Source of the DNA: Spirochaetaceae bacterium
Lineage (GTDB): Bacteria; Spirochaetota; Spirochaetia; DSM-27196; PXBQ01
DNA: 64,000 nt
Assembly (NCBI GenBank): GCA_007695285.1
Contig: REEC01000133.1
Location: forward strand, 58,076-122,075
Direction: 5' to 3'
The position numbers were made by a program, and so were the translations under genes. The notes under the pieces were generated by a model, which ran no database searches, was not told the DNA's origin, and saw nothing but the letters and a program-made list of their open reading frames with translations. Of the stretch, positions 17,562 through 24,385 are shown piece after piece. Positions within the stretch are counted from its first letter, which is position 1; each line of letters starts with the position of its first letter.

Positions 17562-18453
17562 AAAAGATCTCGTTGTACCCGAGTCCGTCGACGTCCACTC
17601 GATGTTCGCTATCGCCGGAAAAACGGTCGCCGTAACCGGTGCGGGCGGCGCGTTGTGCGGCCGGATGTCGGTCGCTCTGGCGTCGCTCGGCGCGCGCATC
17701 GCGGTTCTCGACCGCGACTACGATGCCGCCGTGCGAACCGCGGAAAACTCACGGAACGCCGCGGCAGCGTCGGGACTAGGCGGCGACGCGGCCGCGTTCG
17801 TGTGCGACGTTCTCGATGAAGAGTCGCTCATTCAAGCGCGCGAGGCGGTCACGACACAGTTCGGGCCGGTCGACGCGCTCGTGAACGGTGCGGGAGGGAA
17901 TCACCCGAAGGCGAGCACGCAGAATTCGTTTCTCGATCGCCAGGCTTACACCGCGGGAACCGACCGTGGTCTTTTCGACGTCGAGTTCGACGACTTTCGC
18001 AAAACGTTCGACCCGAACTTTTTCGGCACGTTTCTCCCGACGCAGGTCTTTGCGGGAGCGATGGTCGAGCGCGGATCGGGCGCGGTCGTGAACATCTCGT
18101 CGATGACCGCGATCCGGCCGCTCACAAAGGTCGGCGCGTACGGCGCGGCGAAGGCCGCCGTGAGCAACTTCACCGCGTGGCTCGCGGTACACCTCGCGCA
18201 GACCGGCGTGCGCGTCAACGCGATCGCTCCGGGGTTCTTCATGACCGAGCAACTACGCTTCCTGCACGTCGATCAACAAACCGGCGAGCTCACCGCCCGT
18301 GCCGAGGCGACGATCGCGGGCACTCCGATGGGTCGGTACGGCTACCCCGATGACCTTCTCGGCACGCTCGTATGGCTGATCTCGGACGCCTCGCGGTTTG
18401 TGACCGGCACCGTCATCCCGGTCGACGGCGGGTTTTCGGTGTATTCGTTGTAG
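17554..18453 (+). CDS. SDR-family D-mannonate (fructuronate) oxidoreductase-like protein
   Basis: This 299-residue short-chain dehydrogenase has the NAD(P) site TGAGGALCGRM near 29, NGAGGNHPKAST near 110, catalytic SSM...Y-x-x-x-K (NISSMTAIRPLTKVGAYGAAKAAVSNF) and the C-terminal VTGTVIPVDGGFSVYSL. The NHPKA loop, the LRFL-type insertion after APGFFMTEQ and the PVDGGFSVYS tail recall the Bacillus YjmF/UxuB-type D-mannonate oxidoreductases, which act in glucuronate breakdown. That specificity rests on remembered resemblance. Its start overlaps the end of the AraR-like gene, so uronate and arabinose use would be co-regulated, as expected for arabinoglucuronoxylan side chains. Confidence 0.75.
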   Translation: MNEKDLVVPESVDVHSMFAIAGKTVAVTGAGGALCGRMSVALASLGARIAVLDRDYDAAVRTAENSRNAAAASGLGGDAAAFVCDVLDEESLIQAREAVTTQFGPVDALVNGAGGNHPKASTQNSFLDRQAYTAGTDRGLFDVEFDDFRKTFDPNFFGTFLPTQVFAGAMVERGSGAVVNISSMTAIRPLTKVGAYGAAKAAVSNFTAWLAVHLAQTGVRVNAIAPGFFMTEQLRFLHVDQQTGELTARAEATIAGTPMGRYGYPDDLLGTLVWLISDASRFVTGTVIPVDGGFSVYSL

Positions 18454-18505
18454 TTTCGGACGGCGTGAACACGGGTGTAGAAAACCGTTCAGCTTCGTCG
18501 TGACG

Positions 18506-18910
18506 TTAACGGATGTTCAGTTCGAGTCGCTTACCGTACGCGCGGGCGACTTTTTCGAGCGTTTTCACCGTCGGGTTACCGGCCAGCGGGTTTTCGAGTC
18601 TTTGGTACGCTTGGTACGTGATTCCCATACGTGCGGCGATTTCCGCTTGGGGCGTAGGTCCGCGAAGGTCTCGAAGTTGTATCGCAGTCTCGATGTGCGC
18701 GGCGACCGGGATCGCATGGCCATCGGTGAAAACCGGAGACGGCGGCAGGATTCCCCGCGCGACGTCGGAGGCAAGCGCCGCGTTCAACGCATCCTGCGCC
18801 ATGTAAAGCGCTTCTTCTTTGTCGCGACCGTAGGTCATGATGTTCGGTAAGTCGGGAAACTCGACGGTGAACGCGCCGTCTTCTTCAATCAACGTGCAAT
18901 TGTACGTCAT
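18506..18910 (-). CDS. hicB: HicB-family antitoxin
   Basis: This 134-residue protein starts with the HicB partial RNase-H-like fold (MTYNCTLIEEDGAFTVEFPDLPNIMTYGRDKEEAL...ALNAAL) and ends with an HTH of the Xre type (TPQAEIAARMGITYQAYQRLENPLAGNPTVKTLEKVARAYG, residues about 86-128). The fold neutralises HicA, and the HTH represses the operon. It lies six bases downstream of hicA on the same strand, with GGGAGGTGAGGTGAA as a strong SD. It converges on the SDR gene with a 52-bp gap that holds no obvious terminator. Confidence 0.9.
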   Translation of the reverse strand: MTYNCTLIEEDGAFTVEFPDLPNIMTYGRDKEEALYMAQDALNAALASDVARGILPPSPVFTDGHAIPVAAHIETAIQLRDLRGPTPQAEIAARMGITYQAYQRLENPLAGNPTVKTLEKVARAYGKRLELNIR

Positions 18911-18916
18911 TTCACC

Positions 18917-19108
18917 TCACCTCCCGGGCGATTCGATACCGGCTTGTTTGAGAATTCTCTGGGCAAGGTTACCAAGATCCGTGTTGCCGTGAACAGGCAC
19001 AGGCACCGATCGGAGGTTTTCCTTGACCATGACATGGTGTGACCCGGTAGTCCTGTCGAGAATCCATCCATTCTTCCGCATGATGCGTACAACGTCCTTA
19101 CCCGTCAT
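18917..19108 (-). CDS. hicA: HicA-family mRNA interferase toxin
   Basis: The track ORF starts at 19324, but its first 72 residues are arginine-rich and span the promoter. ATG 19108 gives 63 residues: MTGKDVVRIMRKNGWILDRT, then GSHHVMVKE with the catalytic histidine, then VPVHGNTDLGNLAQRILKQAG. This is the complete double-stranded-RNA-binding-like HicA fold, a ribosome-independent RNase. It is the first gene of the hicAB operon. A TATACT box lies five bases before the ATG, so the message is likely leaderless. Confidence 0.9.
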   Translation of the reverse strand: MTGKDVVRIMRKNGWILDRTTGSHHVMVKENLRSVPVPVHGNTDLGNLAQRILKQAGIESPGR

Positions 19109-19113
19109 ACGGA

Positions 19114-19142
19114 AGTATACAATGTATAAGTTGTATCGGCAA
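19114..19142 (-). promoter_or_regulatory. hicAB promoter with overlapping palindromic operator
   Basis: On the minus strand TTGCCG, 17-bp spacer, TATACT. The sequence TATACAATGTATA (19116-19128) is a perfect 6-bp inverted repeat around one base and overlaps the -10 box, the expected position for autorepression by the HicB HTH domain. Confidence 0.65.
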
Positions 19143-19227
19143 CACCAGTCGCGTCGAGAATCACGGACACTCGAACGCATTCGCGACCGTAAACCCCAAC
19201 ACCCCGGTACGTCGGGGGCCCGTTCTC

Positions 19228-19908
19228 CTACGCCGATCGCGCGCCGGCGCCGAACGGTGGCAACGGGTCGGTGAGTTCGGGATCGGGATCGTCCTCGGGG
19301 CGGCTTATTTGTGGCGCGACGCACGATGCCGGCGCCTCATCGCGCGCGTACCCGCGGGCGATCAGGATCCGATGGAGTTCGCTCCGAACCGCGCGGTCGA
19401 TCGGTGACTGTGTCGCGAGCGTCGCGGAGAGCCCGTCGATCCGGGCCTGAACGTCGCCCACAGTCGGCGGCATCGCGATTTGAGATGCGCCGCGGACAGG
19501 CAGCACACGGCTTCCGGCGAACGACTGAGGGACCGGCATGTGTTCGCACAGCCGGTAGACCGGCGTCCGCGCCTTGTCGGTCACCGACGCGTATCCAAAC
19601 GCGCGGCAGACGAGTGGTCTCACTTCGTAGATCGTGCAGTGGTACTCGCTCGACGCGTCGTAGAACGGACACGGAGGTCCGGCGTCGATTCCGTCAGGGT
19701 CCCGATTCAGAATCGCCTCGAGCCGCGGATGGCGCGTCTCGATGAGGTGGAGCGCGATGAGTTGAGCCTCCGCCCCGCTGCACGGCGGCACGGTCACGGC
19801 GCAGCACCGGCCGCAGCCGGTCGGGCACGACACGCCCACTTTCGCCGCCCACCGTACAGCCTGACGATCGAACCGCGCGTACATCGTGCGGATAGTAGTG
19901 TTTGCCAC
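19228..19908 (-). CDS. YkgJ-family cysteine-cluster (Zn/Fe-chelating) protein
   Basis: This 226-residue protein uses a GTG start preceded by GGGGGAG. The N-terminal SCPTGCGRCCAVTVPPC gives the CxxxCxxCC cluster of the family. Further cysteines follow in GPPCPFYD, YHCTIYEVRPLVCRAFG and LCEHMP. The motif CxxYxxRPxxCRxFG is standard for YkgJ proteins, which are thought to bind zinc or an iron-sulfur centre. The C-terminal 90 residues are variable and end in a proline/aspartate-rich tail. No partner gene points to a pathway. Confidence 0.82.
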   Translation of the reverse strand: MANTTIRTMYARFDRQAVRWAAKVGVSCPTGCGRCCAVTVPPCSGAEAQLIALHLIETRHPRLEAILNRDPDGIDAGPPCPFYDASSEYHCTIYEVRPLVCRAFGYASVTDKARTPVYRLCEHMPVPQSFAGSRVLPVRGASQIAMPPTVGDVQARIDGLSATLATQSPIDRAVRSELHRILIARGYARDEAPASCVAPQISRPEDDPDPELTDPLPPFGAGARSA

Positions 19909-20006
19909 GGTCTCCCCCGGCCGGGACGAACCGCGGCGCGAGCGCGATCATATCCGGAGCCGGCGCCTCGCGTCAACCGATCGGCTCATCGATCGGTTCA
20001 TCGAGG

Positions 20007-20423
20007 TCATGCAGTGAAGACGTTCTCGATCTGCTCTTTGCCGGGCAGGCGATAGATTTCGAAATCGGAATCAATGCTGATTATCCTCCGGATCGCGGTC
20101 TTTTCCGCCGCGACAACCAAAGTCGCGTCCGCGAAATCCATCGGTAGTTCGCTGTATTTGGTTGTTAGCTCGACGATCCGGGAGATATCGTGTTGCGTTA
20201 TCGTGTGTAGAATGACTCCCGCATTCATGACCCACTCGAGAAAATGAACGTGAACCTTGACGTTGAAATCGAGCATGTGAGTAACTTCCGTCAAAACGGC
20301 GGTCGTCGTCACGAACTTGAACTTGCCGTCCCTCACAAACTCTTTGACCGGCAGGTGGTACCTGTCATCCTTATCGAACAACGCAATGAGTGGTCCTGCA
20401 TCAATGAGCACGGAGTTTGGCAT
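20007..20423 (-). CDS. PIN-domain toxin (VapC-like RNase)
   Basis: This 138-residue protein contains the PIN acidic residues: Asp in SVLIDAGPLIALF (about 8), Glu in AVLTEVTH (about 46), Asp in LPMDFADATLV (near 95-98) and Asp in IISIDSDFEIYR near 117. PIN toxins cleave RNA, often initiator tRNA or rRNA. Its start lies 23 bases inside the end of the CopG-type antitoxin gene, which couples their translation. Length and order (antitoxin first) fit a complete type II toxin-antitoxin module. Confidence 0.88.
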   Translation of the reverse strand: MPNSVLIDAGPLIALFDKDDRYHLPVKEFVRDGKFKFVTTTAVLTEVTHMLDFNVKVHVHFLEWVMNAGVILHTITQHDISRIVELTTKYSELPMDFADATLVVAAEKTAIRRIISIDSDFEIYRLPGKEQIENVFTA

Positions 20424-20652
20424 CGATCTTCTCTTTCAATCGGGTTTTGTACGTCGTCGATAGCGTCCCGTCGCCGCTTCCATAGAGTCCGAAAAATGGT
20501 TCCCCGAGTTCGTAGGAGTCTTTTCGGGATTCCTCCTGGTCGAAAAAACGTTCGAGCGCCATCCGGATTAGTTCGGTCTTTGATTTCTGTCTCCGGCGGG
20601 CCATACTTTCGAGTTTTTGTTCAATCTCTTTTGGTAACCGTACAGACGTCAT
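20401..20652 (-). CDS. Ribbon-helix-helix (CopG-type) antitoxin
   Basis: This 83-residue protein starts MTSVRLPKEIEQKLESMARRRQKSKTELIRMALERFF, a complete ribbon-helix-helix DNA-binding domain. The C-terminal half (SYELGEPFFGLYGSGDGTLS...KTRLKEKIDAKL) resembles the toxin-wrapping tails of such antitoxins. SD GGAGG precedes the ATG. A 9-bp perfect inverted repeat just upstream is the likely autoregulatory operator. It is paired with the overlapping PIN toxin gene. Confidence 0.88.
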   Translation of the reverse strand: MTSVRLPKEIEQKLESMARRRQKSKTELIRMALERFFDQEESRKDSYELGEPFFGLYGSGDGTLSTTYKTRLKEKIDAKLRAH

Positions 20653-20662
20653 CCCAACCTCC

Positions 20663-20685
20663 GCGTATTACAAATAGTAATACGC
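20663..20685. promoter_or_regulatory. Inverted-repeat operator of the CopG/PIN module
   Basis: GCGTATTAC-AAATA-GTAATACGC is a perfect 9-bp inverted repeat with a 5-bp centre, ending 11 bp before the antitoxin ATG. Size and place suit binding of two RHH dimers in autorepression. Confidence 0.65.
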
Positions 20686-20759
20686 AGACCACGCGATGTC
20701 AACGTCTCGCGCTCATTCCCGTATGATCTCTTGTGCTGGACTGTCTACCTGCTCCACAT

Positions 20760-20779
20760 ACGGCGGTTGGTACCGCCGT
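20760..20779. other. Small stem-loop downstream of the DUF1828 gene
   Basis: ACGGCGG-TTGGTA-CCGCCGT forms a perfect 7-bp stem 42 bp after the DUF1828 stop (minus strand). No T run follows on either strand, so it is at best a weak terminator or an RNA 3'-end stabiliser. Confidence 0.35.
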
Positions 20780-20820
20780 CATTACCGATCACCAAGGTCT
20801 GATGTGCGAAAAAACACCTT

Positions 20821-21597
20821 CTACGCGGACACTAACGCGTCAGCGAACTCGTCAGGCTGAGACCAACGGGTGACCGTAGAGAGCTGCTCGGCCAGGCGGA
20901 AGTCTTCATCACTCCAAACGTCAGCGGTGTCGTCAAAGAGTGAGACGAAGCGCATAGCCTCGGGGCCGGCGACAAGATGGTTGAGATCATAAAACGCGGT
21001 GTGAACCTGCGAGACCACCGAGCGTGCTGCCGATCTACTGCCTGTGCTGAGCACGTAGACGAGAGAACTCCTCTGAACTGTCCGGACATGAAAATCCGGA
21101 GTCCAGATGCGACCGGACCTGCCGGTCAATTTCTCTCCGCGCTCAAAGCCGAACTCGCGTTCTACGAGGAAGTCGGAAACCTCGTCGGTAACTGATTCGA
21201 CTGAACGAGTACGAAATGTGAACCAGACGTCGGACACCCTCAACGCTGCCTGTGCAACTCGGGTGACGACAACCGGGAGCTCTTCGCGCGTATGACACCG
21301 AGCCATCAACATCCCTCGGTAGAACTCGACTCCGTGGGTAAGGCACGCGTCGTCGATCAATGCCTTCTGCTTTGGAGAGCGCCGCGGCGCGAGCGTTTGA
21401 CTACGCAGCCAGCGCGTCGTCTCGGCCAAATCGGTTACCAGAATCAACTCGTCCTGGGGCTTGCAGAAGACATCAATGTTGTCGCCATCCGGGTACAGGT
21501 ACGGAGTACGGATGCGGATGAACTCCCCGTGATCTTCACACTGGAGAAGAGCCTCAATCCCACTACGCAGGGCCCCACACATGTCGGCCGCGTTCAT
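20821..21597 (-). CDS. DUF1828/DUF1829-type protein
   Basis: This is a 258-residue protein. The N-terminal half (about 1-115) carries the DUF1828 pattern: HGEFIRIRTPYLYPDGDNIDVFCKPQDELILVTDLAETTRWL, then KALIDDACLTHGVEF. The C-terminal half (WFTFRTRSVESVTDEVSDFLVE...VYVLSTGSRSAAR) resembles the DUF1829 part that often follows it. The biochemical role is unknown. It overlaps the DUF6978-like gene by four bases, so the two form a co-translated pair, and it sits beside two toxin-antitoxin modules. A toxin-antitoxin or phage-defence role is possible but unproven. Confidence 0.7.
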   Translation of the reverse strand: MNAADMCGALRSGIEALLQCEDHGEFIRIRTPYLYPDGDNIDVFCKPQDELILVTDLAETTRWLRSQTLAPRRSPKQKALIDDACLTHGVEFYRGMLMARCHTREELPVVVTRVAQAALRVSDVWFTFRTRSVESVTDEVSDFLVEREFGFERGEKLTGRSGRIWTPDFHVRTVQRSSLVYVLSTGSRSAARSVVSQVHTAFYDLNHLVAGPEAMRFVSLFDDTADVWSDEDFRLAEQLSTVTRWSQPDEFADALVSA

Positions 21598-22046
21598 AGA
21601 AAAAACTCCTCCTGCGTCGTCGGCGAGTGAAGTATACCATTGTGTGTAAGCCTCGCCTCAAGACAAAATTGCTTCCACACTCCAGTAATATCGTCGACCG
21701 AGGCAGTGATATCCGACGGCACGTATGCCTCCTTGTCGCGAAACTGTTCGGTCCATCGGTGCTTGTGAGTCTCGCCGACTTGGTCACACTGTGGATTGTG
21801 ATGATCCTTCCCGATGTCCAGTCCGTAGACACGCCCCACGGTCTTGAGGATCAGAACAAATGAGAAGGCCGGGATGAGAGGATTGTGGCTGCCCCGGATA
21901 AACAAAGGCCAACCGGGCTCGGATTGTACCTCGATCCGAAATTCCCGGCACGGCGAGTGGTCCTCGTCCTCCACCCATGCGATATCGCCGTCAAATCGTT
22001 TGGTCGGATCGTCCAAGATTGCCTGAAACTCGGTATTTGTTAGCAT
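21594..22046 (-). CDS. DUF6978-like protein, partner of the DUF1828 gene
   Basis: The track start GTG 22055 is replaced by ATG 22046, which has GGAG eight bases upstream. The 150-residue product starts MLTNTEFQAILDDPTKRF, as in proteins usually placed in DUF6978. It is rich in His and Trp (GKDHHNPQCDQVGETHKHRWTEQF), a segment that might coordinate metal. No catalytic family is recognised. The four-base overlap with the DUF1828 gene and the common occurrence of such pairs on mobile or defence regions suggest they act together. Confidence 0.55.
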   Translation of the reverse strand: MLTNTEFQAILDDPTKRFDGDIAWVEDEDHSPCREFRIEVQSEPGWPLFIRGSHNPLIPAFSFVLILKTVGRVYGLDIGKDHHNPQCDQVGETHKHRWTEQFRDKEAYVPSDITASVDDITGVWKQFCLEARLTHNGILHSPTTQEEFFL

Positions 22047-22197
22047 CCATAGCACTCCGTCTCAGACACACCCAAACTGATCAAGCGGAAAAGCTTTGCT
22101 GTCCCGCAGCCTAGTATCGGCCGCGAATGCCCTCAGCGTCAACACGGATCCAAGATCCGTATCGCACCTTCGATTGAACTTCGTGCGTTTCTCCGAT

Positions 22198-23562
22198 TCA
22201 CCCACGAACCGCGAGTCGCGCGTCGGTGCGGAAGCTGTGCGTGAGCATCACGATAACCGCGAAGGCACCGACCACGATCGCGAGTGGATCGGCGGCGACG
22301 ATCCCGATCGTGCCGACCGTCCGCACCGCGGCAAACATGATCAACAGCCCGACCGCAGGGCGGAGCAATGCGATGACGAGAGCGCGTCGCGGTGCGCCGA
22401 TCGCCTGGTAGAAGGCCGCTCCGATAAAGTAAGTGGGGAAAACCAGCAGCGCGATCGCGTTGACGCGCATGAACGGAACGCCAATCGCGATGACCTCGGG
22501 GTCCGAGGTGAAGACCCGGAAAATCGGCGCGGGAAAGAGCATCATGAAGCCCATGCCGATCCACGTGATCACGCTCGAGATTCCGATAGAGAGCCGGACC
22601 GACTGCCTCACGCGCAGCGGATTCTCCGCACCGAAGTTATAACCCGCGATCGGAGGCAGCGCCTGCGCGACACCCATCGCCGGCATCGCCATGATCAGGA
22701 TCGTGCGGAACACGACACCGAAAGCCGAAACCGCGAGAGCTCCGGCGAGCGCGACGATGAGGTTGTTGCGGATCACCTGCAGGACGCCGGAGCTGAGCTG
22801 CCGCATGAGCCCGGAGAAACCGATCGCGAGCGTCTCGCGCAGGATGTCGAGTCGCGGGCGAAGCGAGGCAGGCGTCAGCCGCACCACCCCTTTTCCGCGC
22901 ACGAAGTACGCGACACTGAACACGGTCGTCAGCATGTGACCGAAGAGCGTGGCAAGCGCCGCGCCGCCGACCCCCCATCCGAAGACGAAAATGAAGATCG
23001 GGTCGAGCATGATGTTGAGCAATACACCGGAGGTAAGCGCGACCATCGCGAAGCGGGCACGGCCCTCGCCACGGATCAGGTAGTTCGCGGCGAAGTTGAA
23101 AATCAGAAACGGTTCCGAGAGCACGATGATGCGCGCGTACTCGTAGGTCGGTTGCACGAGTTCACCCGAGGCGCCGAGGATCCGCACGAGAGGAGTGACG
23201 AACGACGCACCGAGGATGCCGACGATGAGCCCGATGAAAGCAGAGGAGCTGAGCGCGGTGCCGGTCGCCGCGCGGGCGTGAGCATTCTCTCCGGCGCCGA
23301 GCGAGCGTGACACGACCGACGCGGCCCCTATCCCAACGAGGTTTCCGAACGACATCACGATCACACGGAACGGAAAGAGCAGCGACACCGCGCCTATCGC
23401 GATTGGACCCACCCCCTGCCCGACAAAAATGGTGTCCACGAGGTTGTACGCCGAGTTGACGAGCAACGCGACCGAGCCCGGAATCGCGATCCGCGCGAGC
23501 AGCCTACCCATCGGCATCGTGCCCAAAAAATCCGCCTTGCCGGGCTCGAGTTTTTCGATCAT
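22198..23562 (-). CDS. MATE-family multidrug efflux transporter
   Basis: This 454-residue protein has about twelve membrane spans in two MatE repeats. The first has PGSVALLVNSAYNLVDTIFVGQGVG near 28, the second FSGLMRQLSSGVLQVIRNNLIVALAG near 245. Ends of paired helices carry the usual GxGxA and PxxGYNFGA (APPIAGYNFGAENP-like) segments. Members export cationic drugs or metabolites in exchange for Na+ or H+. The nearest neighbours give no clue to the substrate. It is probably transcribed alone. Confidence 0.93.
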   Translation of the reverse strand: MIEKLEPGKADFLGTMPMGRLLARIAIPGSVALLVNSAYNLVDTIFVGQGVGPIAIGAVSLLFPFRVIVMSFGNLVGIGAASVVSRSLGAGENAHARAATGTALSSSAFIGLIVGILGASFVTPLVRILGASGELVQPTYEYARIIVLSEPFLIFNFAANYLIRGEGRARFAMVALTSGVLLNIMLDPIFIFVFGWGVGGAALATLFGHMLTTVFSVAYFVRGKGVVRLTPASLRPRLDILRETLAIGFSGLMRQLSSGVLQVIRNNLIVALAGALAVSAFGVVFRTILIMAMPAMGVAQALPPIAGYNFGAENPLRVRQSVRLSIGISSVITWIGMGFMMLFPAPIFRVFTSDPEVIAIGVPFMRVNAIALLVFPTYFIGAAFYQAIGAPRRALVIALLRPAVGLLIMFAAVRTVGTIGIVAADPLAIVVGAFAVIVMLTHSFRTDARLAVRG

Positions 23563-23640
23563 GGTTTCCTACGATGACAAGTTCGGGCGGCAGGGTCAAC
23601 CGTTTAGACAATCCGAAACGCCTGAGCGCCCGCGGCCGGC

Positions 23641-24273
23641 CTACGCGGGGTGCGGGGTCCAGCGAGTGGGTTCGCGCGTGACGTGATCAAAAACCGCGGT
23701 GAACGACGAGTCGAGTGGGCTGCAAGCGTAGAAACCGATCGGCGCGTCGGCGGACGGCGTGCGTGGCGGATCTTCGTGGCCCATCTCGGCGCTGGTTTCG
23801 CCGAGCGCGGCGAGGTGGAAGATGCGCATCTGTGTGAACTCGGTGCCGGTGAGTGAGGACTCGATCAGAAAGTCCGGGCCCCGACGGCTGAGCCTGTACC
23901 AGATTTCGTCGCGGGACCGGATGTCGACGGTGGCCCAGTCGGAGTAGCCGTGGTTCGTGACGACGCTTCCGAGCCGGGAGAACGATGCGTCGTGATACTC
24001 GATCGACGCCTTGAACCAACAGTCGTCGCTGAGGTAGACCGCCACTCCACACTGGTCGAAGAGCGAGCGGTACTCGAAGCGGACGCGCACGGTGAGCGTG
24101 ATGTTGTCGATCTCGCTCCAAAGCAGCGCGTGCGCGTTGGTATTACGAAACCCGTAGTAGGTGCGCTGCCAGAAGTCGGTACCGGGTTCGGTCGTGATAC
24201 GGAGTTCGGTGCGGGTGACGGAGTGAACGGCCGGCTCGTTGAGCCAGACGGCGCGCGTCAGGTCGAGTTCCAT
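23641..24273 (-). CDS. DUF1349-domain protein (concanavalin-like fold)
   Basis: This 210-residue protein has no signal peptide. The pattern TEPGTDFWQRTYYGFRNTNAHALL...VRVRFEYRSLFDQCGVAVYLSDDCWFKASIEYHDASFSRLGSVVTNHGYSDWAT and PIGFYACSPLDSSFTAVFDHV matches DUF1349, a beta-sandwich family of concanavalin-like lectin/glucanase type. The fold often binds carbohydrate, but no catalytic activity is established. It is divergent from the secreted protease-like gene, with about 110 bp between the two starts. Confidence 0.85.
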   Translation of the reverse strand: MELDLTRAVWLNEPAVHSVTRTELRITTEPGTDFWQRTYYGFRNTNAHALLWSEIDNITLTVRVRFEYRSLFDQCGVAVYLSDDCWFKASIEYHDASFSRLGSVVTNHGYSDWATVDIRSRDEIWYRLSRRGPDFLIESSLTGTEFTQMRIFHLAALGETSAEMGHEDPPRTPSADAPIGFYACSPLDSSFTAVFDHVTREPTRWTPHPA

Positions 24274-24385
24274 TCCACGTATTGTACCAAAGCGCAGACC
24301 GGGCGGCTACCGTGCTGAGCTCAGGCGGCGCATAATGAAGAATGGTTTACGCATCGCGGATCAAGCGAGTACACTCCAGGTGATA

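Noticed and set aside
19109-19324. 72-residue N-terminal extension of hicA
   Set aside because: It spans the promoter/operator and is arginine-rich; the HicA family starts at MTGKDV.
22096-23310. 404-aa plus ORF rich in Arg, Asp and His
   Set aside because: Antisense of the MATE transporter; no start signal or family resemblance.
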